NCBI GenBank assembly: GCA_902464595.1
Contig: CABQJX010000079.1
Location: 1 to 12,617, forward strand
DNA length: 12,617 nt
Source of the DNA: an uncultured Lachnoclostridium sp.
Lineage (GTDB): Bacteria > Bacillota > Clostridia > Lachnospirales > Lachnospiraceae
Reading direction: 5' to 3'
Shown here piece after piece: positions 5,995 through 12,617 of the stretch (its first letter is position 1; each line of letters opens with the position of its first letter). The translations under genes and the position numbers were made by a program. A model generated the notes under the pieces. The model had not been told where the DNA came from and did not search any database. It worked only from the letters and a program-made list of their open reading frames with translations.

Positions 5995-6834
5995 ATGGAG
6001 CTTCGTACGCGTATTCTGCCCCGCATGTTAAACAGCGAGGTGGAGGCATATTTAGAAGAAAATGATATAATTATTGTTCCTGTCGGAACCGTGGAAATGC
6101 ATGGCGGTATGCCCTTAGACAGTGAGACCGTCATCAGTGAAGCCTATGCCCTAAAAATGGCAGAGGCCTGCAATGGTCTGGTGCTGACCGGACTGCCCTA
6201 TTTTTATGCGGGGGCAACGGCAACGGGCCGGGGTACGGTGCAGGTTTCTATCCGCCAGGGGATTGATTATTTAAGCGCCATTGCCCACAGCCTGCTGCGC
6301 CAGGGCTTTAAGCGCCAGATCTATATCAGCTTTCATGGGCCTGCCCATATGACCTGCAGCCCTATGGTACGGGACTTTTTTGACGAAACGGGAGTCCCCA
6401 TTCTTTACATGGACCTGACTATGCAGATGTTGAAAAATGCAAAGGATCTGTTTAAAAGCATGGACAGCTTCCACGCGATTACGGTGGGCGCTTATCAGAT
6501 CATGGGGCGTTTGGAAGATGTTCCGTTGACTACAGGATATTTCCATCAAAAGCCTCAGACCTGTAAGGAATTTGACGATATTTTTGGGCTGGCCTACCAG
6601 AGCGCAGCAATCGGTTACTGCTTTGCTTCACCGGAAGATCATATGAGTACGCCTATGATCCCAGATGAGGAAACCCGCAGGCGCCTGGCAGATGAGGGGG
6701 CAGAGCTGATCGAAACTTTGGTAGCCCGCATGGATCTGCCCCATATTGCAGAGCAAATGCGCAGGCTGGAGCGTTATAACCGCACAAACGAAGAAACATA
6801 TCCATGGATGCCAAGTGCATTTTGCAAGAAATAA
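5995..6834 (+). CDS. Creatininase-family metal-dependent hydrolase, divergent
   Basis: A 279-residue member of the creatininase superfamily (PF02633), which includes creatinine amidohydrolase, FAPy deformylase, mycofactocin peptidase and some ring-opening hydrolases of oxidised inositols. The first metal motif is kept as VPVGTVEMHG, with Glu34 and His36. The canonical Asp in the following TD motif aligns with Glu44 (DSET), after a one-residue deletion, with Asp42 nearby. The usual NGHGGN motif is replaced by FHGPAH (His114, His118). The frame is open upstream to 5911, inside the preceding gene, but the ATG at 5995 is chosen because AGGAGAG lies just ahead and the family start fits. Last gene of the operon, directly followed by a strong terminator. 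Context argues for a catabolic step acting with the amidohydrolase on the imported compound, rather than true creatinine use, for which no other pathway genes are seen here. Family fairly sure; function unknown. Confidence 0.85.
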   Translation: MELRTRILPRMLNSEVEAYLEENDIIIVPVGTVEMHGGMPLDSETVISEAYALKMAEACNGLVLTGLPYFYAGATATGRGTVQVSIRQGIDYLSAIAHSLLRQGFKRQIYISFHGPAHMTCSPMVRDFFDETGVPILYMDLTMQMLKNAKDLFKSMDSFHAITVGAYQIMGRLEDVPLTTGYFHQKPQTCKEFDDIFGLAYQSAAIGYCFASPEDHMSTPMIPDEETRRRLADEGAELIETLVARMDLPHIAEQMRRLERYNRTNEETYPWMPSAFCKK

Positions 6835-6849
6835 TTTAATTAATCTAAT

Positions 6850-6898
6850 ATAAAACCTCTGAGTGTCTGTTTAGCCAACGGACGCTCAGAGGTTTTAT
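6850..6898. terminator. Strong bidirectional terminator ending the symporter operon
   Basis: AAAACCTCTGAGTGTC (6852-6867) pairs with GACGCTCAGAGGTTTT (6881-6896), one pair being G-T, and the stem extends by two A-T pairs on each side to about 18 bp with a 13-base loop. The A-rich left arm and T-rich right arm allow function in both directions, though only the plus-strand gene needs it here. Confidence 0.88.
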
Positions 6899-6903
6899 GT
6901 AAC

Positions 6904-6925
6904 AGGAAATTTTCTGCAATTTCCT
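6904..6925. repeat. 8-bp perfect inverted repeat after the operon terminator
   Basis: AGGAAATT (6904-6911) and AATTTCCT (6918-6925) are exact reverse complements around a 6-base spacer. It lies between the terminator and the lysozyme promoter. It could be a regulator site or a minor hairpin; nothing else in the 6926-6999 stretch is recognisable. Confidence 0.5.
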
Positions 6926-6999
6926 ATTCCATCAAAAGCGCTCCACGCAGGATCTTTTAAATTTTAGTCTGGAAGCCTGATTGGCCGGTTCCATGATCA

Positions 7000-7028
7000 T
7001 TCGGAAAAAAGGACGCCCTGCATATAAT
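7000..7028 (+). promoter_or_regulatory. Promoter of the GH25 lysozyme gene
   Basis: A perfect TATAAT at 7023-7028 has TTCGGA 17 bp upstream (7000-7005) as a weak -35. Transcription would start near 7035, leaving only about 14 bases before the ATG. That is just enough for the GGGAG ribosome binding site at 7038-7042 but unusually short, so this may not be the only promoter. Confidence 0.45.
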
Positions 7029-7048
7029 AAAAGAAAAGGGAGTCGCGA

Positions 7049-8020
7049 ATGGAAATAAAAGGACTAGATGTAAGCAGCTATCAGGGAAAGATCCACTGGC
7101 CGCAGGTGGCTGAAGCCGGCTGCCGCTATGGCGTTCTCCGCAGTATCACCCGGACAGGGGTCGATTTCCGTTTTGAGGAAAATTATAAGAAAGCCAGGGA
7201 AGCAGGTCTGAAGGTGGGAGTTTACGCCTTTTCCTATGCCCTGACCGAAATCCAGTCCGTCCAGGAGGCAAAGCGAGTGGCCGCTCTCTTAGAAGGCCGG
7301 AGCCTGGAGCTGCCGGTGTATCTGGATCTGGAGTGGTCAGAGCAGCGCAGGCTTGGAAAAGAGAGGATCACAGCTATTGCACAGGCCTTTTTGGAAGAAA
7401 TTCAAAGTACAGGTTCTTATAAGGTGGGAATTTACTGTAATACCGACTGGTATTACCATGTATTGGATCCTTTGTCCCTGCCGTATGATTATTGGATTGC
7501 CAGTTATGGAAAAAATGATGGAAAACCAAATAAGCGTCCATCGATTCCGAATATGGCAGCCTGGCAGTATACCAGCCAGGGGATCGTGCCTGGGATTTCA
7601 GGAAGGGTAGATCTGGATGTGTTCTACAAGGAATACGAAAGCGGGGATAAGGAAGAAGATGAAGATGGCCAGGAGCAGGATCCTATTAAAAAGTCGGGAT
7701 GGCAGAAAGAGGATGGAAGATGGCGTTTTTATTTGGGAAATACTGGGGAACCGGTGAAAAATGACTGGTATCAGGATAAAGACAGCGGCAAATGGTATTG
7801 GTTTGACGGAGCCGGTTACATGGTGCATGACACATGGTATCAATATAAGGATCATTGGTACTATCTGGGATCAGATGGAGCCATGGTGACAGGGCAGCAG
7901 ACCATTGACGGAAAATGGTATATCATGGACAGCCAGGGCCGTTTGGTAATGGATCCGGTGGTGCTTATCCCTGATCCAGAAGGGGCTCTGTATTGGCCGG
8001 GCTGGCAGATAAAAGGGTGA
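7049..8020 (+). CDS. GH25 muramidase (lysozyme) with C-terminal choline-binding-type repeats
   Basis: A 323-residue peptidoglycan hydrolase that cuts the MurNAc-GlcNAc backbone. Residues about 3-195 are the GH25 catalytic barrel: Asp7 in GLDVSSYQG, Asp93 and Glu95 in YLDLEW as the active-site acids, and AAWQYTSQG plus VDLDVF at the end of the barrel. Residues 196-215 are a very acidic, low-complexity linker. Residues about 217-300 hold four or so CW_binding_1/choline-binding-type repeats (SGWQKEDGRWRFYL, NDWYQDKDSGKWYW, DTWYQYKDHWYYL, and a final one with GKWYIMDSQGRLV), which anchor to cell-wall polymers. There is no signal peptide or membrane segment, as in phage endolysins, yet no holin or other phage gene is near. 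GGGAG stands 6 bases ahead of the ATG. The gene has its own promoter and terminator, so it is a single-gene unit. Autolysin or relic phage lysin are both possible. Confidence 0.92.
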   Translation: MEIKGLDVSSYQGKIHWPQVAEAGCRYGVLRSITRTGVDFRFEENYKKAREAGLKVGVYAFSYALTEIQSVQEAKRVAALLEGRSLELPVYLDLEWSEQRRLGKERITAIAQAFLEEIQSTGSYKVGIYCNTDWYYHVLDPLSLPYDYWIASYGKNDGKPNKRPSIPNMAAWQYTSQGIVPGISGRVDLDVFYKEYESGDKEEDEDGQEQDPIKKSGWQKEDGRWRFYLGNTGEPVKNDWYQDKDSGKWYWFDGAGYMVHDTWYQYKDHWYYLGSDGAMVTGQQTIDGKWYIMDSQGRLVMDPVVLIPDPEGALYWPGWQIKG

Positions 8021-8043
8021 AAAATGGAAATAATTATGAAGGA

Positions 8044-8092
8044 GCTGCTCCATAGGTGAAGGATCACCTGTGGAGCAGCGTTTCGTTTTTTC
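8044..8092 (+). terminator. Strong terminator of the lysozyme gene, overlapping the end of treR
   Basis: GCTGCTCCATAGGTGA (8044-8059) pairs with TCACCTGTGGAGCAGC (8064-8079), a 16-bp stem with one T-G pair and a 4-base loop AGGA, followed by a T-rich tail (8081-8091). The right arm contains the last codons and stop of the convergent treR gene. The tail points to termination of lysozyme transcripts; on the opposite strand no U-tract follows. Confidence 0.88.
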
Positions 8093-8810
8093 TCACAGCA
8101 TTGTCATAAAAACGAAAGTGATCCGGGCGATGTCTGGACTGGGTATATTCAAACATAACACCATCGCTGTTGTAGGTCTGGCTGCTAACAACAGCAAGGC
8201 AGTTGTAGTCATCAGGGTTCATTTTCAAATATGTCTCATCAATTTGCGTTATCCGCTCAACAGTCATAATGCGCTTGCTGTTTACAATGGACATATGCAG
8301 GACTTGTTCTAAATATTGGTAAATAGAAGTTTCCGCAATCTCTTTTGTAAGCCCGGGAACCGCTTCCTTGAGAAAATAATTGTGATTGAGGATCAGGGGC
8401 ACATCGTTTAAGTAATGGACACGCTGGATATAGTACACTTCGGTTCCAATAGGATAACCCGTATAGGAGGACTGCTTTTCGCTAATGGAGACTTCGGTGA
8501 ACAGCAAAACCTTGGTATAAGCGTGATTTCCATTCCGCGCAGCGGATTCTTTGAAACTTTCAATTTCCCCAAGAGTAAAAGCAGTCTGTTCGATAGGCTG
8601 ATAAATATTTCGGACACCCTTGCCTTGGATCGTCTGCACATAGCCATCTGTCACAAGGCAGCTGATTGCCCGGCGCAGAGTATTACGGGAACAGGAATAA
8701 ACCTGTATCAGCGCATGTTCCGATGGAAGAAGTTCCTGATAGGGAAAGCTGTTATTTTCTATTTTCTGCTTTAAGTCTTTGTATATTGTTTCATAGATTG
8801 ATTTTGGCAT
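8064..8810 (-). CDS. treR: Trehalose operon repressor TreR (GntR/HutC family)
   Basis: A 248-residue regulator of the GntR family, HutC/UTRA subgroup. Residues 5-66 form the winged helix (SIYETIYKDLKQKIE, LLPSEHALIQVYSCSRNTLRRA, GYVQTIQGKG), and residues about 80-237 form the UTRA ligand domain (HYLNDVPLILNHNYFLKEAV, ETSIYQYLEQVLHMSI, FEYTQSRHRPDHFRFYDNAVR). The closing YTQSRHRPDHFRF block and FLKEAVPGLTKEIAETSIYQYLE closely resemble Bacillus TreR. A frame from a GTG at 8822 is open, but the ATG at 8810 is chosen because AAAGGTGATC, a near-complete complement of the 16S tail, lies directly upstream and would include that GTG. Divergent from treP-treC, it should bind palindromes between them and release on trehalose-6-phosphate, the known inducer of Bacillus TreR. 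The gene ends inside the lysozyme terminator. Confidence 0.9.
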   Translation of the reverse strand: MPKSIYETIYKDLKQKIENNSFPYQELLPSEHALIQVYSCSRNTLRRAISCLVTDGYVQTIQGKGVRNIYQPIEQTAFTLGEIESFKESAARNGNHAYTKVLLFTEVSISEKQSSYTGYPIGTEVYYIQRVHYLNDVPLILNHNYFLKEAVPGLTKEIAETSIYQYLEQVLHMSIVNSKRIMTVERITQIDETYLKMNPDDYNCLAVVSSQTYNSDGVMFEYTQSRHRPDHFRFYDNAVRKNETLLHR

Positions 8811-8837
8811 TTTTGTGATCACCTTTTATTCTTTCTA

Positions 8838-8855
8838 TATTACAGATTTGTAATA
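8838..8855. repeat. 7-bp perfect inverted repeat in the treR leader
   Basis: TATTACA (8838-8844) and TGTAATA (8849-8855) are exact reverse complements around GATT. It lies in the transcribed leader of treR, between its promoter and ribosome binding site, and differs in sequence from the TreR-like operators. It might be a site for another regulator or a weak messenger hairpin. Confidence 0.5.
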
Positions 8856-8874
8856 GTTCAGCCATACAGATTCT

Positions 8875-8903
8875 ATTATAAGAACAGGGAAAAGAAAAGT
8901 CAA
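8875..8903 (-). promoter_or_regulatory. Promoter of treR
   Basis: On the minus strand TTGACT (8903-8898) and a perfect TATAAT (8880-8875) are separated by exactly 17 bp, a near-consensus sigma-A promoter. The first TreR-like palindrome (8907-8920) lies just upstream of the -35, so mild autoregulation is possible. Confidence 0.75.
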
Positions 8904-8906
8904 TAA

Positions 8907-8981
8907 CTTGTTTGAACAAATAAAGCTTGACATGTTTAAACAAGAATGGTATAACAAGAATAAGGATCCTGTTTAAACAAG
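8907..8981. promoter_or_regulatory. Three TreR-like operators
   Basis: Three copies of a palindrome with consensus CTTGTTTAAACAAG are present: O1 CTTGTTTGAACAAA (8907-8920), O2 CATGTTTAAACAAG (8931-8944) and O3 CCTGTTTAAACAAG (8968-8981). Centres are 24 and 37 bp apart. O2 begins in the last two bases of the treP -35 and fills most of the spacer. O3 lies just downstream of the likely start point, and O1 lies between the two facing promoters. Occupancy of O2 and O3 should block treP transcription. The half-site resembles but is not identical to the Bacillus TreR site (TTGTATATACAA). Assignment to TreR is inference from position. Confidence 0.75.
8927..8955 (+). promoter_or_regulatory. Promoter of the treP-treC operon
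   Basis: TTGACA (8927-8932), a 17-bp spacer and TATAAC (8950-8955) give a near-consensus sigma-A promoter. The second TreR-like palindrome overlaps the end of the -35 and much of the spacer, so this should be a strong promoter held off by a repressor. No clear catabolite-control (cre) site is visible nearby. Confidence 0.8.
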
Positions 8982-9007
8982 TTTGAAGCGGTGGGAGGAA
9001 TAGGAAA

Positions 9008-10927
9008 ATGGGAAAGTATGCAGAAGATGCTAAGGAACTGCTGCATCTGGTAGGAGGAAAAGAAAACATTGCGGCTGTGTCGCACTGTATGACGAGAATG
9101 CGCTTTGCACTGGCAGATCCGACAAAGGCAAATGTGAAAGCAATTGAAGGGATGAAGGCTGTAAAGGGCTGTTTTACACAGTCGGGACAATTTCAGGTAA
9201 TTATTGGTAATACTGTGGCTGATTTTTATAATGATTTTGTAAGCCAAGCAGGGATTGAAGGTGTATCTAAGGAGGAAGTAAAGCAGGCGGCCCAAAAAAA
9301 TCAGAATATAGTGCAGAGGATCATTGCCACCATGGCAGAGATTTTTGCACCACTGATACCGGCAATTATCACCGGAGGCTTGATTCTAGGGTTCAGAAAC
9401 TGTATTGACAGTCTGTATTTACTGGAAAACGGAACGAAAACCTTATGTGATGTAAGCCAGTTTTGGGCAGGGATTGACAGCTTCCTATGGTTGATTGGAG
9501 AGGCCATCTTTCATATGCTTCCAGTTGGAATCTGCTGGTCTGTGACAAAAAAAATGGGAACCACCCAGATGCTTGGTATTGTTTTAGGTCTGACACTGGT
9601 GTCGGGGCAGCTGTTAAATGCTTATGCAGTGGCAGGAACAGCGGCAGCAGAGATCCCGAAGTGGGATTTTGGCGGATTTCAGGTTAATATGATCGGCTAT
9701 CAGGGACAGGTTCTTCCCGCAATCTTAGCTGCTTTTACACTGGTTTATCTGGAAAAGTTTTTTCGCAGGATAACGCCGCAGGTTATTTCTATGATCGTGG
9801 TTCCATTCTGCAGTCTTCTTCTGTCAGTGATTGCGGCACATTTTGTATTGGGTCCCATTGGATGGAAAATAGGAGCTGCTATTTCCTCCATTGTATTTAT
9901 CGGGATTACAGGAACCTTTAAGGTTGTGTTTGGAGCGGTTTTCGGTGTTGTATATGCGCCTCTTGTAATTACAGGTCTCCACCATATGTCAAATGCCATT
10001 GATTTACAGTTGATTGCCGATTACGGCGGAACCATGCTCTGGCCTATGATTGCATTATCTAATATTGCACAGGGCTCAGCAGTTCTTGGGATGATCTGGC
10101 TGCAGAGAAAAGATCCCGAAGCTCAGGAGGTCAATATTCCAGCATGTATTTCCTGTTATATGGGTGTTACGGAACCAGCAATTTTCGGCGTGAATTTAAA
10201 ACGAGGTTACCCATTTATCTGCGGAATGATCGGTTCCGGCCTGGCTGCTGTTCTTTGTGTTGCGGCAGGGACAACGGCAAATGCCATCGGAGTAGGCGGT
10301 ATCCCTGGTATCCTGTCCATTCAGCCTCCTTTTATGATTCCTTTTGCAGTTTGTATGCTGATTGCGTTTACGGTTCCCTTTGTTTTAACCGTTATTGCCG
10401 GAAGGAAGCGTCTGAGTGCGGAAACAAAAGAGGAAACAGAAGAGAAAACAGAAGAGAAGGCAAAACAAGAATCAGGAACGTTCACTGCATTTTTGACCGG
10501 AAAGGCAATTCCGATAGAAGAAGTAGGGGATGGTGTGTTCTCAGCGAAAATTATGGGCGATGGTATGGCTATTCTTCCGGAAAGCGGCATACTGTATGCG
10601 CCTGTGGATGCAGTGGTAGCGGCAGTCATGCCGGAATCCAAACATGCCTGCGGATTACGAATGGAAAATGGTATGGAAATGATCCTGCATATCGGCATTG
10701 ATACGGTAAAGATGCAAGGGGACGGCTTTGAGTATTTGATCGAAGATGGGCAGAAGGTCTGTGCCGGTACACCGCTGATCCGATTTGACAGATCCAAGAT
10801 CAGAGCGGCGGGACATCCGGATGTTACGGTGTGCATTATCACAAATCAGGGAAGTGCGCAGGAGCTTCAGTTTTATACTGGGATCGATGTAAAAGCAAAT
10901 CAAACGGCAATTGCAGCATTTAAGTAG
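9008..10927 (+). CDS. treP: PTS trehalose-specific transporter, fused IIB-IIC-IIA
   Basis: A 639-residue membrane permease of the glucose/sucrose PTS family that imports trehalose and phosphorylates it to trehalose-6-phosphate. Residues 1-85 are the IIB domain with the phosphorylated Cys27 in SHCMTRMRF. Residues about 105-465 are the IIC channel domain with ten or so hydrophobic segments and the family motif GVTEPAIFGVNL (Gly386-Thr-Glu389). A charged linker rich in Glu and Lys (about 472-489) leads to a C-terminal IIA domain of the glucose type (about 495-635), with the paired His546 (SKHACG) and His561 (ILHIGID), 15 residues apart as in IIA-Glc. Bacillus TreP lacks this IIA domain and borrows one; this protein carries its own. 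GGGAGG lies 9 bases ahead of the ATG. Trehalose specificity is inferred from the neighbouring treR and treC, 10 bases downstream. Confidence 0.92.
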   Translation: MGKYAEDAKELLHLVGGKENIAAVSHCMTRMRFALADPTKANVKAIEGMKAVKGCFTQSGQFQVIIGNTVADFYNDFVSQAGIEGVSKEEVKQAAQKNQNIVQRIIATMAEIFAPLIPAIITGGLILGFRNCIDSLYLLENGTKTLCDVSQFWAGIDSFLWLIGEAIFHMLPVGICWSVTKKMGTTQMLGIVLGLTLVSGQLLNAYAVAGTAAAEIPKWDFGGFQVNMIGYQGQVLPAILAAFTLVYLEKFFRRITPQVISMIVVPFCSLLLSVIAAHFVLGPIGWKIGAAISSIVFIGITGTFKVVFGAVFGVVYAPLVITGLHHMSNAIDLQLIADYGGTMLWPMIALSNIAQGSAVLGMIWLQRKDPEAQEVNIPACISCYMGVTEPAIFGVNLKRGYPFICGMIGSGLAAVLCVAAGTTANAIGVGGIPGILSIQPPFMIPFAVCMLIAFTVPFVLTVIAGRKRLSAETKEETEEKTEEKAKQESGTFTAFLTGKAIPIEEVGDGVFSAKIMGDGMAILPESGILYAPVDAVVAAVMPESKHACGLRMENGMEMILHIGIDTVKMQGDGFEYLIEDGQKVCAGTPLIRFDRSKIRAAGHPDVTVCIITNQGSAQELQFYTGIDVKANQTAIAAFK

Positions 10928-10937
10928 AGGAGAAAAA

Positions 10938-12599
10938 ATGGCAGATTTTACGAATAAGGTAGTGTATCAAATTTATCCCAAATCATTTCGGGATACCAAC
11001 GGGGATGGATTTGGAGATCTTCCGGGTGTAATAGAAAAATTAGATTATTTGCAGGAATTGGGCATCGACTATTTGTGGCTGACCCCATTTTTTCCATCTC
11101 CGCAAAAGGATAATGGATATGATGTGGCAGATTACTGTGGGGTGGATCCCAAATTTGGAACAATGGAGGATCTGGAAGAATTAATCCGTGAGAGTGAAAA
11201 AAGAGGAATCGGGCTGATGCTTGATATGGTATTTAATCATACTTCTACAGACCACATATGGTTTCAAAAGGCTTTGGCCGGGGAAGAAAAGTATCAGAAG
11301 TATTATATCTTTAAGGAGGGCTTTCCTGATCAGGCTCCTACAAATTGGCAGTCGAAATTCGGAGGTTCTGCATGGGAGTATGTACCATCCTTAAAAAAAT
11401 GGTATCTTCGTTTATTTGATGTGACCCAGGCAGATTTAAACTGGGATAATCCAGAAGTTAGAGAGGAACTGAAACGTATTCTTCAATTTTGGAAGCAAAA
11501 AGGAATACGGGCCTTTCGGTTTGATGTGATCAATCTGGTTTCCAAACCAGAGAAAATGGAAGATGACTTTCAAGGGGACGGACGCCGGTTTTATACAGAT
11601 GGTCCTCATATCCATGAATATCTCAAAGAATTGGTGCGGGATACAGGGATTGAGGATTTTGTGACGGTAGGAGAGATGTCCTCCACCTCGCTGGAAAACT
11701 GCATTCGGTATTCGGCGCCGGAAGAAAAAGAATTAGCCATGTGCTTTAATTTCCATCATTTGAAGGTGGATTATAAAAATGGGGATAAATGGACTCTCAT
11801 GGAGCCGGATTATAAAAAACTGAAGGAACTTTTTACGGCATGGCAGATGGGAATGCAGAAAGGGCATGGCTGGAACGCATTATTCTGGAGTAATCACGAC
11901 CAGCCCCGTATTGTGAGCAGAATGGGAAATGAAGGAATTTACTGGAGAGAGTCGGCAAAAATGTTGGCAGGAATGATACACTTTATGAGGGGAACCCCTT
12001 ATATTTATCAAGGGGAAGAACTAGGGATGCTCAATGCCCATTATCACTCCATTGAATACTACCGGGATGTAGAAAGCCTGAATTATTATGGGATTTTATT
12101 AAAGAAAGGAAGGACAAAGAAGGAAGCGCTGGAAATACTGGCTGCCAGATCAAGAGACAATGCCAGAACACCCATGCAGTGGAACAGGGAACTTTATGGA
12201 GGTTTTTCAAACACAGAGCCTTGGCTTCCAATGGCGGAAACGTTCCGAGAAGAAATTACGGTGGAAGCGCAGCAAAGGGATGGGGGATCTATTCTGACAT
12301 TCTATAAAAAACTGATCGCTATGAGAAAGAAATACCCGGTAATCTCAAAAGGAGAAATTTCCTTTGTGGAAACAGGGTCGGATACTTTATTGGCCTATAA
12401 GAGATCATTGAAAGATCAGAACCTGGTTGTGCTGTGCAATTTATCAGACAGAGAACAGCAGATCCAAATAGACAGCTCTTGGATCCATTACCGGAGGCTG
12501 CTGTATAATTACAGCGGTCAGGAGCTGGAGGAAGAAAAAAAGGAGTTCTATACAATGAAACCATATGAGTTTATTGCGCTTGGGAATATGAGGTTTTAA
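10938..12599 (+). CDS. treC: Trehalose-6-phosphate hydrolase (alpha,alpha-phosphotrehalase), GH13
   Basis: A 553-residue cytoplasmic GH13 enzyme that splits trehalose-6-phosphate into glucose and glucose-6-phosphate. GH13 motifs are seen in order: YQIYPKSFRDTNGDGFGDL at the start, DMVFNHTSTDH (region I), FRFDVINL with the nucleophile Asp196 (region II), TVGEMSST with the acid/base Glu246 (region III), and FWSNHDQPRIVSRMG with Asp321 (region IV). The strings GDGRRFYTDGPHIHEYL, FNFHHLKVDYKNGDKW and GEELGMLN are those of TreC/TreA rather than oligo-1,6-glucosidase. The frame is open from 10911, overlapping treP, but the ATG at 10938 is preferred: AGAGGAG sits just ahead, and the protein then begins at the usual place. 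The length is normal. It is co-transcribed with treP, 10 bases apart. Calcium-site and substrate details are not judged. Oligo-1,6-glucosidase is the alternative, made unlikely by TreR and TreP next door. Confidence 0.94.
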   Translation: MADFTNKVVYQIYPKSFRDTNGDGFGDLPGVIEKLDYLQELGIDYLWLTPFFPSPQKDNGYDVADYCGVDPKFGTMEDLEELIRESEKRGIGLMLDMVFNHTSTDHIWFQKALAGEEKYQKYYIFKEGFPDQAPTNWQSKFGGSAWEYVPSLKKWYLRLFDVTQADLNWDNPEVREELKRILQFWKQKGIRAFRFDVINLVSKPEKMEDDFQGDGRRFYTDGPHIHEYLKELVRDTGIEDFVTVGEMSSTSLENCIRYSAPEEKELAMCFNFHHLKVDYKNGDKWTLMEPDYKKLKELFTAWQMGMQKGHGWNALFWSNHDQPRIVSRMGNEGIYWRESAKMLAGMIHFMRGTPYIYQGEELGMLNAHYHSIEYYRDVESLNYYGILLKKGRTKKEALEILAARSRDNARTPMQWNRELYGGFSNTEPWLPMAETFREEITVEAQQRDGGSILTFYKKLIAMRKKYPVISKGEISFVETGSDTLLAYKRSLKDQNLVVLCNLSDREQQIQIDSSWIHYRRLLYNYSGQELEEEKKEFYTMKPYEFIALGNMRF

Positions 12600-12617
12600 T
12601 TGGGGGGGGAGGGTTAA

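Noticed and set aside
10144..10701. Long out-of-frame plus-strand reading frame within treP
   Set aside because: It lies wholly inside treP in another frame, is rich in Cys, Arg and Gly from codon shadows, and shows no domain.
1..12617. CRISPR arrays, tRNA or rRNA genes, insertion sequences with transposases
   Set aside because: Looked for regular spaced repeats, cloverleaf-like segments and transposase motifs; none seen.

Overview
The window looks like a chromosomal segment of a gut-type Firmicute, most likely a Lachnospiraceae (Clostridium cluster XIVa) species. This rests on moderate GC, strong AGGAGG-type ribosome binding sites, TTGACA/TATAAT-type promoters, and protein families typical of that group (GPH symporters, AraC and GntR/TreR regulators, a GH25 lysozyme with choline-binding-type repeats, a fused PTS IIBCA). 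Genus and species cannot be fixed from sequence reading alone.

Layout. Positions 1-1650 are a decaying mobile-element scar. They hold a YhcG/DUF1016 PDDEXK nuclease pseudogene with a nonsense codon just before its catalytic ELK motif and no recognisable 3' end. A 34-residue remnant of an element-borne helix-turn-helix (replication-initiator-like) protein faces it, with a minus-strand terminator hairpin upstream of the remnant. After an AT-rich gene-free stretch comes a YbaK/EbsC-type aminoacyl-tRNA deacylase (1948-2424) with its own extended -10 promoter.

Positions 2485-6900 form a catabolic unit. An AraC-family regulator with a cupin sensor (minus) is divergent from an operon of three genes: a GPH-family sodium/proton:glycoside symporter, an amidohydrolase-2 family metal-dependent hydrolase, and a divergent creatininase-family hydrolase. 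The operon ends at a very strong hairpin terminator. Two near-identical 14-bp repeats exactly 21 bp apart lie between the divergent genes. One abuts the operon -35 and the other overlaps the regulator's own -35, the classic geometry of AraC-type activation with autorepression. The substrate is not known. This is the part of the window most likely to be undescribed.

Positions 7049-8095 hold a stand-alone GH25 muramidase without a signal peptide, with its own promoter and a terminator that overlaps the end of the next gene.

Positions 8064-12599 are a trehalose locus: treR (minus) divergent from treP (PTS IIB-IIC-IIA in one chain) and treC (trehalose-6-phosphate hydrolase). The intergenic region has facing consensus promoters and three copies of a CTTGTTTAAACAAG-like palindrome, inferred to be the TreR operators. 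Trehalose would be imported and phosphorylated by TreP and split by TreC to glucose and glucose-6-phosphate. The window ends 18 bases after treC, with no terminator visible there.
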